A stretch of DNA of 19,355 bases from Chitinophagaceae bacterium. GTDB lineage: Bacteria > Bacteroidota > Bacteroidia > Chitinophagales > Chitinophagaceae. The stretch spans positions 1 to 19,355 of the forward strand of contig JAIPBY010000013.1 in assembly GCA_021738605.1 (NCBI GenBank), written 5' to 3'. The translations under genes were made by a program, and so were the position numbers. The notes beneath the pieces were generated by a model. That model was not told where the DNA came from. It made no database searches and saw only the letters and a program-made list of their open reading frames with translations. How positions within the stretch are numbered: position 1 is the first letter of the stretch; every line of letters starts with the position of its first letter. This document shows positions 1 to 6,738 of the stretch, one piece after another.

Positions 1-1
1 G

Positions 2-616
2 ATGGAGCCCAATACCCTGAATGTGTATGAAGATGAAAATATTCAATTCGTTTTCAAGGAAGATGCATTTTATGATGCTTTCCATTTTTCTGTACAATCA
101 TTTTATGCCAACAGTGCAGCGGAAATATCTTCTGTTTACCAGGCACTCCCTGCCGATATTCCTGTTCAATCGTATTTTACTGCACGCATCAAACCCAATC
201 GGAACAACCTGTTGGTGAACAAGGACAGGGTGGTCATGAAAAGGACCTACAAGTCAAAAACCGAAGTCAAAAAGGCTGTTGAAGAGAAAGGTTGGTACGC
301 GGCCCAGTTCCGTGATTTTGGCTTTTTCCAATTGTTGGAAGACCTTCAGCCACCGAGCCTTTCCTCCTCCCTCCAGTCAGGAGCAACTGTTCGGGCAGGG
401 TCAAGGATTGTTTTTGACGCATCAGACAACAACAAAGTCATCAAGGAATTCAAGTGCAGTGTTGATGGACAGTGGCTCATGTTCCAGCCTTCCGGCAGCC
501 GTTTTGTATATACTGTTGAAGAACATTTTCCTTTGGGTGAACATATGCTTTCAGTTGTTGTTTATGATGAAGCGGGAAACAGTACGACCCGGGAATACAT
601 CATCAAACGCAACTAA
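2..616 (+). CDS. C-terminal part of a probable M23-family metallopeptidase or related envelope protein (5' partial)
   Basis: The reading frame is open at the left edge, so the ATG at position 2 is probably internal and the true start lies outside the window. The visible 204 residues contain no catalytic motif. They read as two beta-rich modules: residues 1-115, and from about residue 116 an Ig-like module with alternating hydrophobic strands that ends in a D-E-A-G-N-S turn close to the C-terminus (YIIKRN). From memory, this tail resembles the C-terminal part of long secreted M23 peptidases of Chitinophagaceae, which would put the HxxxD and HxH zinc sites upstream of the window. That assignment is inference. 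The peroxiredoxin gene follows after 9 bp on the same strand, which suggests cotranscription. The alternative is another surface protein with Ig-like ends. Confidence 0.55.
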   Translation: MEPNTLNVYEDENIQFVFKEDAFYDAFHFSVQSFYANSAAEISSVYQALPADIPVQSYFTARIKPNRNNLLVNKDRVVMKRTYKSKTEVKKAVEEKGWYAAQFRDFGFFQLLEDLQPPSLSSSLQSGATVRAGSRIVFDASDNNKVIKEFKCSVDGQWLMFQPSGSRFVYTVEEHFPLGEHMLSVVVYDEAGNSTTREYIIKRN

Positions 617-625
617 TTCAATAGT

Positions 626-1087
626 ATGGCACTTATCGAAGGCAAAAAGGCACCTGCTTTCACAGCAGTGGACCAGGACGGACAGAAAATCAAGCTGTCA
701 GATTTCAAAGGCAAAAAGCTTGCCCTCTATTTTTATCCCAAGGACGCTACCAGTACCTGTACCGTGCAGGCCTGCAACCTCAGGGATGGTTTCAAGGAAC
801 TCAGCAAGAAAGGAATCGAAGTGGTGGGGGTGAGCCCTGATGATGAAAAATCACACCTCAAGTTCATTGCCAAACAGGCCCTGCCTTTTCGCCTCATTGC
901 AGACACGGATAAAGTCCTTTGCGAGAAATTTGGGGTTTGGGCAAAGAAATCCATGTATGGCAAGAAATACATGGGCGTATTGCGCACCACTTTTCTGATT
1001 GATGAGAACGGAGTCTTGGTCAAGATCCTTGACAAGCCAAAGGTGAAAGAGCATGCAAGTGAGATTGCAGCAGAATTTGGCTTATAA
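626..1087 (+). CDS. bcp: Thioredoxin-dependent thiol peroxidase, Bcp/PrxQ-type peroxiredoxin
   Basis: A cytoplasmic peroxidase that reduces H2O2 and organic hydroperoxides using thioredoxin. The 153-residue length is normal for Bcp/PrxQ. The AhpC/TSA fold begins with the usual G-x-x-A-P-x-F stretch (residues 6-12) and L-Y-F-Y-P-K-D (34-40). The peroxidatic cysteine is C45 and the probable resolving cysteine is C50, five residues on as in E. coli Bcp. The residues before C45 read T-S-T rather than the common T-P-G, a mild departure around the active site. The conserved arginine lies in VLRTTFLID near residues 119-127. Start: the ATG at 626, 9 bp after the upstream gene. The last 6 bp overlap the end of the convergent birA, leaving no room for a separate terminator between them. 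Confidence 0.95.
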   Translation: MALIEGKKAPAFTAVDQDGQKIKLSDFKGKKLALYFYPKDATSTCTVQACNLRDGFKELSKKGIEVVGVSPDDEKSHLKFIAKQALPFRLIADTDKVLCEKFGVWAKKSMYGKKYMGVLRTTFLIDENGVLVKILDKPKVKEHASEIAAEFGL

Positions 1088-1816
1088 CAGCCAGGTGATT
1101 TCTCCGAAAGGAATCCTTTCTTCCAATCCATGCGTGATCAGCAGGTGTCCATCTTTGTCTACTCCGTTGACTTTTGCATGGAAATGGATGTTGTTTCTTT
1201 TGAATGGCACTACTTCATCTTTTTTAAAAAGCTGTGCATTGTAGAAGGATAACAGCTGGTCGAATGGCTTGTTTGAAAGCATGGAGAAACGGTTCTCAAG
1301 ATGTTGACAGAGTTCTTTGGCAAGGATGATTGGATCAAATGCTTTACCGGTGATTTGTTTGAGTGAGACTGGATTTCCTTCCATTGAATCAAAAACAGTC
1401 TGGTTGATGTTGATGCCCATTCCGATGATGGCTTTGTCCCATCGGTTTAATTTGACCATGTTTTCAATCAGGATGCCTCCTGCCTTTCTGTCACGCCAGT
1501 AGAGATCATTCGGCCATTTGATCCTGGTTTCATCTCCGGCATGAGCAGAAAAAAAATCAAAACAGGCCAGAGCGACTGCAACAGAAAGCTGAAACTGGTT
1601 GTTAAGCTGGAGGCCCGAACAGTCTTTGACTACAGAGAGGATGATGTTTTCACCCGCCTTGCTGCTCCAAGTTTTGGCCCTTTGTCCCTTGCCTTGGTAC
1701 TGGTCAAGGGCAAAATAAGCCGTACCGTCTGAAGTTTGCCCCATGCGGGCCTCATTCATGGCATGGTTATTGGTGCTATCAGTTGTGGGCAATATGTTAA
1801 ATGGTTCGCCGGTCAT
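1082..1816 (-). CDS. birA: Biotin--[acetyl-CoA-carboxylase] ligase, monofunctional
   Basis: Activates biotin with ATP and transfers it to the lysine of biotin carboxyl carrier proteins. The 244 residues cover the BPL/LplA-like catalytic domain and a short C-terminal domain. There is no N-terminal winged helix, so this is the monofunctional type that should not act as a DNA-binding repressor. Visible motifs: T-T-D-S-T-N at 11-16, the biotinyl-AMP loop G-K-G-Q-R-A-K-T-W at 42-50 (a variant of GRGRRGRxW), the K-W-P-N-D signature at 100-104 with catalytic K100, and G-G-I-L-I-E at 113-118. Start: the ATG at 1816-1814 on the minus strand, preceded by a purine-rich GGGGGAG close to the codon. It is divergent from rsfS across about 75 bp and convergent with bcp, overlapping it by 6 bp. 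Confidence 0.93.
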   Translation of the reverse strand: MTGEPFNILPTTDSTNNHAMNEARMGQTSDGTAYFALDQYQGKGQRAKTWSSKAGENIILSVVKDCSGLQLNNQFQLSVAVALACFDFFSAHAGDETRIKWPNDLYWRDRKAGGILIENMVKLNRWDKAIIGMGININQTVFDSMEGNPVSLKQITGKAFDPIILAKELCQHLENRFSMLSNKPFDQLLSFYNAQLFKKDEVVPFKRNNIHFHAKVNGVDKDGHLLITHGLEERIPFGEITWLL

Positions 1817-1847
1817 GTTGCTCCCCCAAAGGGATGGAAATAATCCT

Positions 1848-1855
1848 TATTTTTG
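1848..1855 (+). promoter_or_regulatory. Probable -7 promoter element for the rsfS-ftsH cluster
   Basis: TATTTTTG is an exact match to the Bacteroidota -7 consensus TAnnTTTG and lies in the birA/rsfS divergent gap. Transcription would begin about 5-8 nt further on, giving a leader of roughly 30 nt to the TTG at 1891 or about 100 nt to the ATG at 1960. No TTG lies at the usual -33 distance; the nearest, at 1818-1820, has a 27-bp spacer. The call rests on the -7 element and its position. Confidence 0.45.
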
Positions 1856-1890
1856 GGCAAGTTACTTAATGAACAAATAAAATAAATTCA

Positions 1891-2358
1891 TTGACATCAA
1901 TATCAGCGTCAGCAGCACCACGCAAAAGAGTTACAAGGCTAACCAGAAGCAGCAAGATCATGAAAGTGATCATCAATGCCATCCACGATAAAAAAGGGGA
2001 ACATGTGGTTTCCCTGGACCTCAGAAAGATTACCGAAGCGGTTTCAGATTTTTTTATTGTTTGTGAAGCATCCTCCACCGTTCAGGTAAGGGCCATTGCT
2101 GATTGGGTAGAGGCAGAAGTCAAATCAGAGTGCGATGAGAGGCCTTACAAGCATGAAGGGCACAGTGCAGGCCAGTGGGTACTGATTGATTTTGTAAACG
2201 TAGTTGTTCATGTTTTCCTGGCCGAAACAAGAAAGTTCTATAAGTTAGAGGAAATGTGGAGTGATGGAGTAGCCGAAGAAGAGGCGGATCTTATCACTGA
2301 AGCGCCTGCAAAGGCCACAAAGACAGCGAAAACAACCAGAAAGACAACAAAGAAATAA
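1891..2358 (+). CDS. rsfS: Ribosomal silencing factor RsfS (Iojap/RsfA family)
   Basis: RsfS binds ribosomal protein uL14 and blocks joining of the 30S and 50S subunits, lowering translation when nutrients run short. The core begins near residue 24 and shows L-D-L-R-K-I-T-E-A-V-S-D-F-F-I-V-C at 42-58 and the family hallmark around W96-V-L-I-D100 to V104-V-V-H107-V-F, with V-N in place of the frequent G-D. Start choice is uncertain. The TTG at 1891 gives 155 residues with a basic Ser/Arg-rich leader; the first in-frame ATG, at 1960, gives 132 residues and begins directly at the conserved core. An in-frame TGA at 1870-1872 excludes a longer form. I kept 1891 because its leader looks coding and the promoter lies close. 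The C-terminus (about 138-155) is a lysine/threonine-rich tail outside the fold. ftsH follows 9 bp later. Confidence 0.9.
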   Translation: MTSISASAAPRKRVTRLTRSSKIMKVIINAIHDKKGEHVVSLDLRKITEAVSDFFIVCEASSTVQVRAIADWVEAEVKSECDERPYKHEGHSAGQWVLIDFVNVVVHVFLAETRKFYKLEEMWSDGVAEEEADLITEAPAKATKTAKTTRKTTKK

Positions 2359-2367
2359 AGTGCTCAT

Positions 2368-4485
2368 ATGAACCAGGAAGACAACAGTAGCGAAAAGCGT
2401 TCCAATCCTTTCAGTGCTTTCAAACGGAAAAAGGCATCTGGAGGAAATGGTCCATCTTCAAAAGTACCCAAATTCAGTTTTTACTGGATATACGTGATAG
2501 CCGCGGTCATGTTGATTGGATATCAGGTCATGAGGGGTGTTAACCCCGATGCCCGCAACATCACAGAGTTGGAGTTCAAGCAGAAAATGCTTGTGCACAA
2601 TGACGTACTGAAGCTGGAGCCTGTTAAGAACAAAGGCGTGATCAGGGTGTTCATCAAAAAAGACAGCCTTGCCAAACCTGCTTATCAGGAATTGTTGGGT
2701 GATAAGTTGAAATATGCCCAGGCCTCGAAGGGCCCTCATTTCCAGTTCAGCTACTCAAAAGTTGATGACTACCAGGAAAACCTGGACAAATATTTCACTG
2801 CCAATCCCCAGGTGGATCCGGTGCCTGTTGATCCTGTGAGCGATCCTGAATTCTTTGGCCCATTGCTCAATGTTTTGTTCCCCTTGCTGATGTTTGGACT
2901 GCTTTTCGTGTTGATGATGCGGAAGATGGGTGGTGGAGCTGGCGGTAGCGGCGGTGGCGGCGGCGGAATTTTCAATATTGGAAAATCAAAAGCACAGTTA
3001 TTTGACAAGGGTACCAAGGTCAATATCACTTTCCAGGATGTAGCAGGCCTCGATGAGGCCAAGCAGGAAGTAATGGAAATTGTTGACTTCCTGAAGCACC
3101 CCAAAAAATATACTGCCCTGGGTGGAAAAATTCCCAAAGGAGCCTTGCTTGTTGGTCCTCCGGGTACTGGTAAGACATTGTTGGCAAAGGCCATGGCCGG
3201 TGAGGCACAGGTGCCATTTTTCTCCATGTCTGGCTCTGATTTTGTTGAGATGTTTGTAGGTGTGGGTGCCAGCCGGGTACGCGACCTATTCAAGCAGGCA
3301 AGGGAAAAAGCACCTTGTATCATTTTTATTGACGAGATCGATGCCATCGGACGTGCCCGTGGAAAGAACATGATGATGAGCAATGATGAGCGTGAAAATA
3401 CGCTCAACCAGTTGCTGGTGGAAATGGATGGTTTTGGCGGAGACAGCGGAATCATTATTCTTGCTGCAACCAATCGTCCTGACGTGCTCGACAGTGCATT
3501 GTTGAGGCCAGGCAGGTTTGACAGGCAGATCAGCATTGATAAGCCTGATGTCAAAGGACGTGAAACCATCTTCCTTGTTCACCTCAAGCCCATCAAGCAT
3601 TCAGAAAAACTAGATATCCACAAGCTGGCAGAGCAGACTCCTGGTTTTGCGGGTGCTGATATTGCGAATGTCTGCAACGAAGCAGCCCTTATTGCTGCAA
3701 GGAAAGGCAAGGAGCAGGTAGACATGGATGATTTTCAGGATGCCATTGACAGGGTGATTGGTGGGTTGGAAAAAAAGAACAAGATCATCCTTCCTGAAGA
3801 AAAGAAAATCATTGCCTATCATGAAGCAGGCCATGCCGTATGCGGATGGTTCCTCGAGCATGCCTATCCTTTGTTGAAAGTGACCATTGTTCCCCGAGGC
3901 GTAGCAGCATTGGGATATGCACAATACACGCCCAAAGAACAGTATCTCTATAATACAGAGCAGTTGACAGACCAGATGTGCATGACCTTGGGCGGCAGGG
4001 CCAGCGAACAAATCTTTTTCGGAAAGATCTCAACAGGTGCACAAAATGATCTGCAGCAGGTAACCAAAATGTCATACGCAATGGTTACTGTCTATGGTAT
4101 GAGCGAGAAGGTGGGCAATGTAAGTTTTTATGATCCTGCACAGGAAAGCACCTTTACCAAACCATACAGTGAGGAAACAGGAAAAATTATTGACAGTGAG
4201 GTTAGGGTATTGGTAGACCAGGCTTATAGGCGCACCATTGAATTGCTTACTGAAAAGAAAGCGGAAGTTGAGAAGATTGCCCTGGCCTTGTTGGACCGCG
4301 AAGTACTTCACCAGCAGGACGTCGAAGATTTGATTGGTAAGCGCCCATACGAGGAGAAAAAAATATTTGCAACAGATACTGAACCTGTGGTAGAAGAGCA
4401 GCCTGCTGCTGAGGTAATCGAATCAGCAGCGCCCGAGGTTGATGCCACTGAAAAGGGATTAGAAGGAGAACAAAATCCTGCATAG
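2368..4485 (+). CDS. ftsH: ATP-dependent zinc metalloprotease FtsH
   Basis: A hexameric inner-membrane AAA+ protease that extracts and degrades damaged membrane proteins and regulatory proteins; in E. coli it also controls LpxC. The 705 residues are complete: a charged N-terminus, TM1 (about 38-55), a periplasmic domain, TM2 (about 164-184), a glycine run (188-200), then the AAA module with Walker A G-P-P-G-T-G-K-T (263-270), Walker B I-I-F-I-D-E (318-323), and the second region of homology with R380 and R383. The peptidase part has the zinc motif H-E-A-G-H (485-489), with D561 in G-A-Q-N-D as the likely third ligand. The acidic, Pro/Ala-rich C-terminal tail (about 665-705) is variable in the family. 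All catalytic residues I checked are present. Start: the ATG 9 bp after rsfS. The LUD gene begins 2 bp after the stop, which suggests one transcript. Confidence 0.98.
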   Translation: MNQEDNSSEKRSNPFSAFKRKKASGGNGPSSKVPKFSFYWIYVIAAVMLIGYQVMRGVNPDARNITELEFKQKMLVHNDVLKLEPVKNKGVIRVFIKKDSLAKPAYQELLGDKLKYAQASKGPHFQFSYSKVDDYQENLDKYFTANPQVDPVPVDPVSDPEFFGPLLNVLFPLLMFGLLFVLMMRKMGGGAGGSGGGGGGIFNIGKSKAQLFDKGTKVNITFQDVAGLDEAKQEVMEIVDFLKHPKKYTALGGKIPKGALLVGPPGTGKTLLAKAMAGEAQVPFFSMSGSDFVEMFVGVGASRVRDLFKQAREKAPCIIFIDEIDAIGRARGKNMMMSNDERENTLNQLLVEMDGFGGDSGIIILAATNRPDVLDSALLRPGRFDRQISIDKPDVKGRETIFLVHLKPIKHSEKLDIHKLAEQTPGFAGADIANVCNEAALIAARKGKEQVDMDDFQDAIDRVIGGLEKKNKIILPEEKKIIAYHEAGHAVCGWFLEHAYPLLKVTIVPRGVAALGYAQYTPKEQYLYNTEQLTDQMCMTLGGRASEQIFFGKISTGAQNDLQQVTKMSYAMVTVYGMSEKVGNVSFYDPAQESTFTKPYSEETGKIIDSEVRVLVDQAYRRTIELLTEKKAEVEKIALALLDREVLHQQDVEDLIGKRPYEEKKIFATDTEPVVEEQPAAEVIESAAPEVDATEKGLEGEQNPA

Positions 4486-4487
4486 GC

Positions 4488-5123
4488 ATGGAGGCATCTA
4501 CTGGTAAAGAAGGCATATTGAAGAATATCCGAAAAGCGCTGACACAACCAGTGGACCAGCCTTTCCCCGGTATTGAAAAGATCAATTTTGCTTTTGAAAA
4601 GCCGGATGACGATCTCTCTGTATTGTTTGCTGAAAGATTCAGCTCATTGCTTGGTAAATTCTCTTTTTGTGCCAATGAGGAAGACCTGGTCAACCAGATC
4701 AGACAGCTGGTTCTAGACCGTGGATGGACTGAGGTTCATTGTGCAGATGAGAACATCAAAGGCGCCTTGTCATCATTTGGTTTTCCTGCATTTTCTGAAA
4801 TGCCGCTCAGCGATGTCGATGTTTCCATCACCAAATGTGAGGTACTGGTGGCGCGAACAGGATCAATGGTGCTCAGCAGTACTGAGTCATCAGGAAGGTT
4901 AACCAGTGTATACGCCCCCATTCATATTTGCATTGCAAAGGCCAGTCAGCTTGTATATGATATCAAGGATGCCCTTGAGTTCATGCAAAAAAAATACGGC
5001 AATCAGCTGCCTTCCATGATTTCCTTTGCTACGGGCCCTAGCCGAACGGCTGATATCGAAAAAACCCTTGTTGTGGGTGTTCATGGCCCTAAAGAGGTAT
5101 TTTGCTTTCTTCTTGATAAATAG
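4488..5123 (+). CDS. LUD-domain protein, LutC/YkgG-like, function unassigned
   Basis: The 211 residues form one LUD domain (PF02589 type). The clearest marks are A-R-T-G-S-M-V at 122-128, matching the conserved TG turn of the family, and T-G-P-S-R-T-A-D-I-E at 182-191 followed by G-V-H-G-P-K-E at 197-203, typical of LutC. In Bacillus subtilis LutC works with LutA and LutB in lactate oxidation to pyruvate. Neither partner is encoded within the window, so the lactate role is not supported here. The N-terminus (K-E-G-I-L-K-N-I-R-K-A-L, 7-18) resembles that of other LutC proteins. The start codon is 2 bp after the ftsH stop, so it is very probably cotranscribed with ftsH. No signal peptide or membrane segment is seen, so it should be cytoplasmic. 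Family call is firm; biochemical role unknown. Confidence 0.88.
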   Translation: MEASTGKEGILKNIRKALTQPVDQPFPGIEKINFAFEKPDDDLSVLFAERFSSLLGKFSFCANEEDLVNQIRQLVLDRGWTEVHCADENIKGALSSFGFPAFSEMPLSDVDVSITKCEVLVARTGSMVLSSTESSGRLTSVYAPIHICIAKASQLVYDIKDALEFMQKKYGNQLPSMISFATGPSRTADIEKTLVVGVHGPKEVFCFLLDK

Positions 5124-5150
5124 CGGTCTAACACAATTCCCAATAAGCAG

Positions 5151-5158
5151 TATCTTTG
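5151..5158 (+). promoter_or_regulatory. -7-like element immediately before lpxH
   Basis: TATCTTTG matches TAnnTTTG exactly and ends only 3 nt before the ATG at 5162. If used, transcription would begin at or near the start codon, giving a leaderless or nearly leaderless mRNA. No TTG stands at the -33 distance, so lpxH may instead be read from the ftsH transcript. Confidence 0.35.
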
Positions 5159-5161
5159 GCT

Positions 5162-5914
5162 ATGCACATTCCTGCAGGAAAAAAAGTTTATTTCCTATCT
5201 GATTTTCATCTCGGTGTCCCTGACCATGCGTCCAGCCTTGTCAGGGAGAAAAAAATTGTTGCGTTTCTTGAGCGGGCCAAAGCTGATGCTGCAACAATTT
5301 TTATCGTTGGGGATCTGTTTGATTTTTGGTTCGAGTACCGAAAAGTGGTGCCCAAAGGCTTTGTGCGGATCTTGGGGAAGTTGGCTGAGTTGACTGATTC
5401 CGGCATTCCCGTTCATTTTTTTGTAGGCAACCATGACATGTGGATGTCCGGCTATTTTGAAAAGGAATTGAATATTCCAGTTTATCATGAATCCAGGGTA
5501 TTTGAGTTCAACGGAAAAAAATTGTTGGTAGGCCATGGCGATGGACTGGGTCCAGATGATCATGGATACAAGACCATCAAAAAAGTTTTTAGGAATCCGT
5601 TGTCAAAATTTCTTTTTGGTTTGATTCCTCCTTTTTTTGGCATTTCATTGGCCGAATATTTCAGCAAGAGCAGCAGGGCTTCCACCGGGGAGAGTGATGA
5701 AAAATTCCTGGGTGAGGAAAATGAGTGGCTGATACTTTACTGCAGGGAAAAGCTCAAGGAGCATGCCTATGATTATTTCGTTTTTGGTCACCGGCATCTT
5801 CCTATCGATTTCCAGCTGAATGAAAAAAGCCGTTACATCAACCTTGGGGATTGGATAAAATATGATTCCTATGCAGTCTTGGATGGGACTGCATTACAAC
5901 TGAAATTCAATTGA
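5162..5914 (+). CDS. lpxH: UDP-2,3-diacylglucosamine diphosphatase (LpxH-type calcineurin-like phosphoesterase)
   Basis: Hydrolyses UDP-2,3-diacylglucosamine to lipid X and UMP in lipid A synthesis, at the cytoplasmic face of the inner membrane. The 250 residues carry the full two-metal phosphoesterase set: D14-x-H16 in S-D-F-H-L-G, G50-D51 in G-D-L-F-D-F-W-F-E-Y, the G-N-H-D motif at 89-92, G-H-G-D-G at 124-128 and G-H-R-H near the C-terminus. The G-D-L-F-D-F-W-F-E-Y run and G-H-G-D-G are typical of LpxH rather than generic phosphoesterases. The segment at about 140-165 is hydrophobic and could form the membrane-binding cap. Start: the ATG at 5162. A TTG two codons earlier (5156) overlaps the -7-like element and is less likely. 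The next gene begins 1 bp after the stop. Confidence 0.88.
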   Translation: MHIPAGKKVYFLSDFHLGVPDHASSLVREKKIVAFLERAKADAATIFIVGDLFDFWFEYRKVVPKGFVRILGKLAELTDSGIPVHFFVGNHDMWMSGYFEKELNIPVYHESRVFEFNGKKLLVGHGDGLGPDDHGYKTIKKVFRNPLSKFLFGLIPPFFGISLAEYFSKSSRASTGESDEKFLGEENEWLILYCREKLKEHAYDYFVFGHRHLPIDFQLNEKSRYINLGDWIKYDSYAVLDGTALQLKFN

Positions 5915-5915
5915 C

Positions 5916-6731
5916 ATGAGAATCCTGGTTTTCATTGCAATACTGCTTGGTTGTTTGATCAATACCGGAAAGGCGCAGCAAGTCATTGTGGCGGAACACC
6001 CCAAATCAATCAAGGGTGATTTTTCTTATTGTATGCCAGATCAACTGGGCAATGTATTTGCCCTGAGCAGTTCAGGACAGCTAAAGAAATACAATGCCAA
6101 TCTTGACTCTATGGGTGTTTTCAATGAGGTGAGGCGATATGGAAAACTCTACAGCATTTCAGCCGACAATTCATTGAGAAGCCTGTTGTATTTCAAGGAA
6201 TACAGGATTATTCTTGTGCTCGACAGGCTGATGCAGGTGGTCAATAAAATTGATATTCGAAAAGCAAATATCTTTCAGGCCCAGGCCGTCGCACAGGGCT
6301 ATGACAATACCATTTGGGTATTTGATGAGCAGGAAAGTCGGTTGAAAAAATTGGATCTGAATGGGAAACCATTGTTTGAAACAGCTGACCTCAGGTTGGT
6401 GTTCAATGAAACCTTGACGCCCTCCACCATTTTTGATGCGGCAGGATTTGTGTACTTGTATGATGCCGAGAAAGGCCTGTATATATTTGATTATTACGGA
6501 GCCTTGAAGAACCGTATCGCACTGATCGGTTGGACATCCGTTCAGGCCCTTGGTAAAAAAATCATCGGATTGAAAAACGGGAAGGTCATGGTGTATACCC
6601 CAGGCGACATCGACATAAAAGAAATGCAGTTGCCGTTCCCCATTTCCATGTCTCATCAGATCAGGTTCACATTGAATGCCATCTATGTGCACGATAGTAC
6701 GGGCATTACCCAATACGAATGGAATAAATAA
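5916..6731 (+). CDS. Secreted protein of unknown function, possible beta-propeller fold
   Basis: I do not recognise a named family. The 271 residues start with an export signal: a hydrophobic stretch at about 3-15, then G-K-A-Q-Q, with probable signal peptidase I cleavage between A20 and Q21. An L-L-G-C at 10-13 superficially resembles a lipobox, but the residues after the cysteine are hydrophobic, so a lipoprotein is less likely. The mature part consists of repeated strand-turn units such as G-N-V-F-A-L, N-T-I-W-V-F-D and G-F-V-Y-L-Y-D, each near an aromatic residue followed by Asp. This suggests a propeller-like or YVTN/NHL-like fold. No catalytic motif is evident. It lies 1 bp after lpxH and 7 bp before mscS, so it is probably cotranscribed with both and acts in the periplasm or outer envelope. 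Confidence 0.8.
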   Translation: MRILVFIAILLGCLINTGKAQQVIVAEHPKSIKGDFSYCMPDQLGNVFALSSSGQLKKYNANLDSMGVFNEVRRYGKLYSISADNSLRSLLYFKEYRIILVLDRLMQVVNKIDIRKANIFQAQAVAQGYDNTIWVFDEQESRLKKLDLNGKPLFETADLRLVFNETLTPSTIFDAAGFVYLYDAEKGLYIFDYYGALKNRIALIGWTSVQALGKKIIGLKNGKVMVYTPGDIDIKEMQLPFPISMSHQIRFTLNAIYVHDSTGITQYEWNK

Positions 6732-6738
6732 TTGTAAC

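Noticed and set aside
279..833. A plus-strand frame overlapping the M23-like tail and bcp
   Set aside because: It crosses two well-supported genes in another frame and its product has no domain.
2929..2967. Glycine-codon repeat in ftsH as a possible slippage or phase-variation tract
   Set aside because: The codons are mixed GGT/GGC/GGA rather than a uniform repeat, and glycine-rich linkers after TM2 are common in Bacteroidota FtsH.
2769..3569. A 266-codon open frame on the minus strand inside ftsH
   Set aside because: It lies opposite the AAA domain of ftsH, whose motifs are complete; the Pro-rich product mirrors the glycine-rich run on the coding strand.
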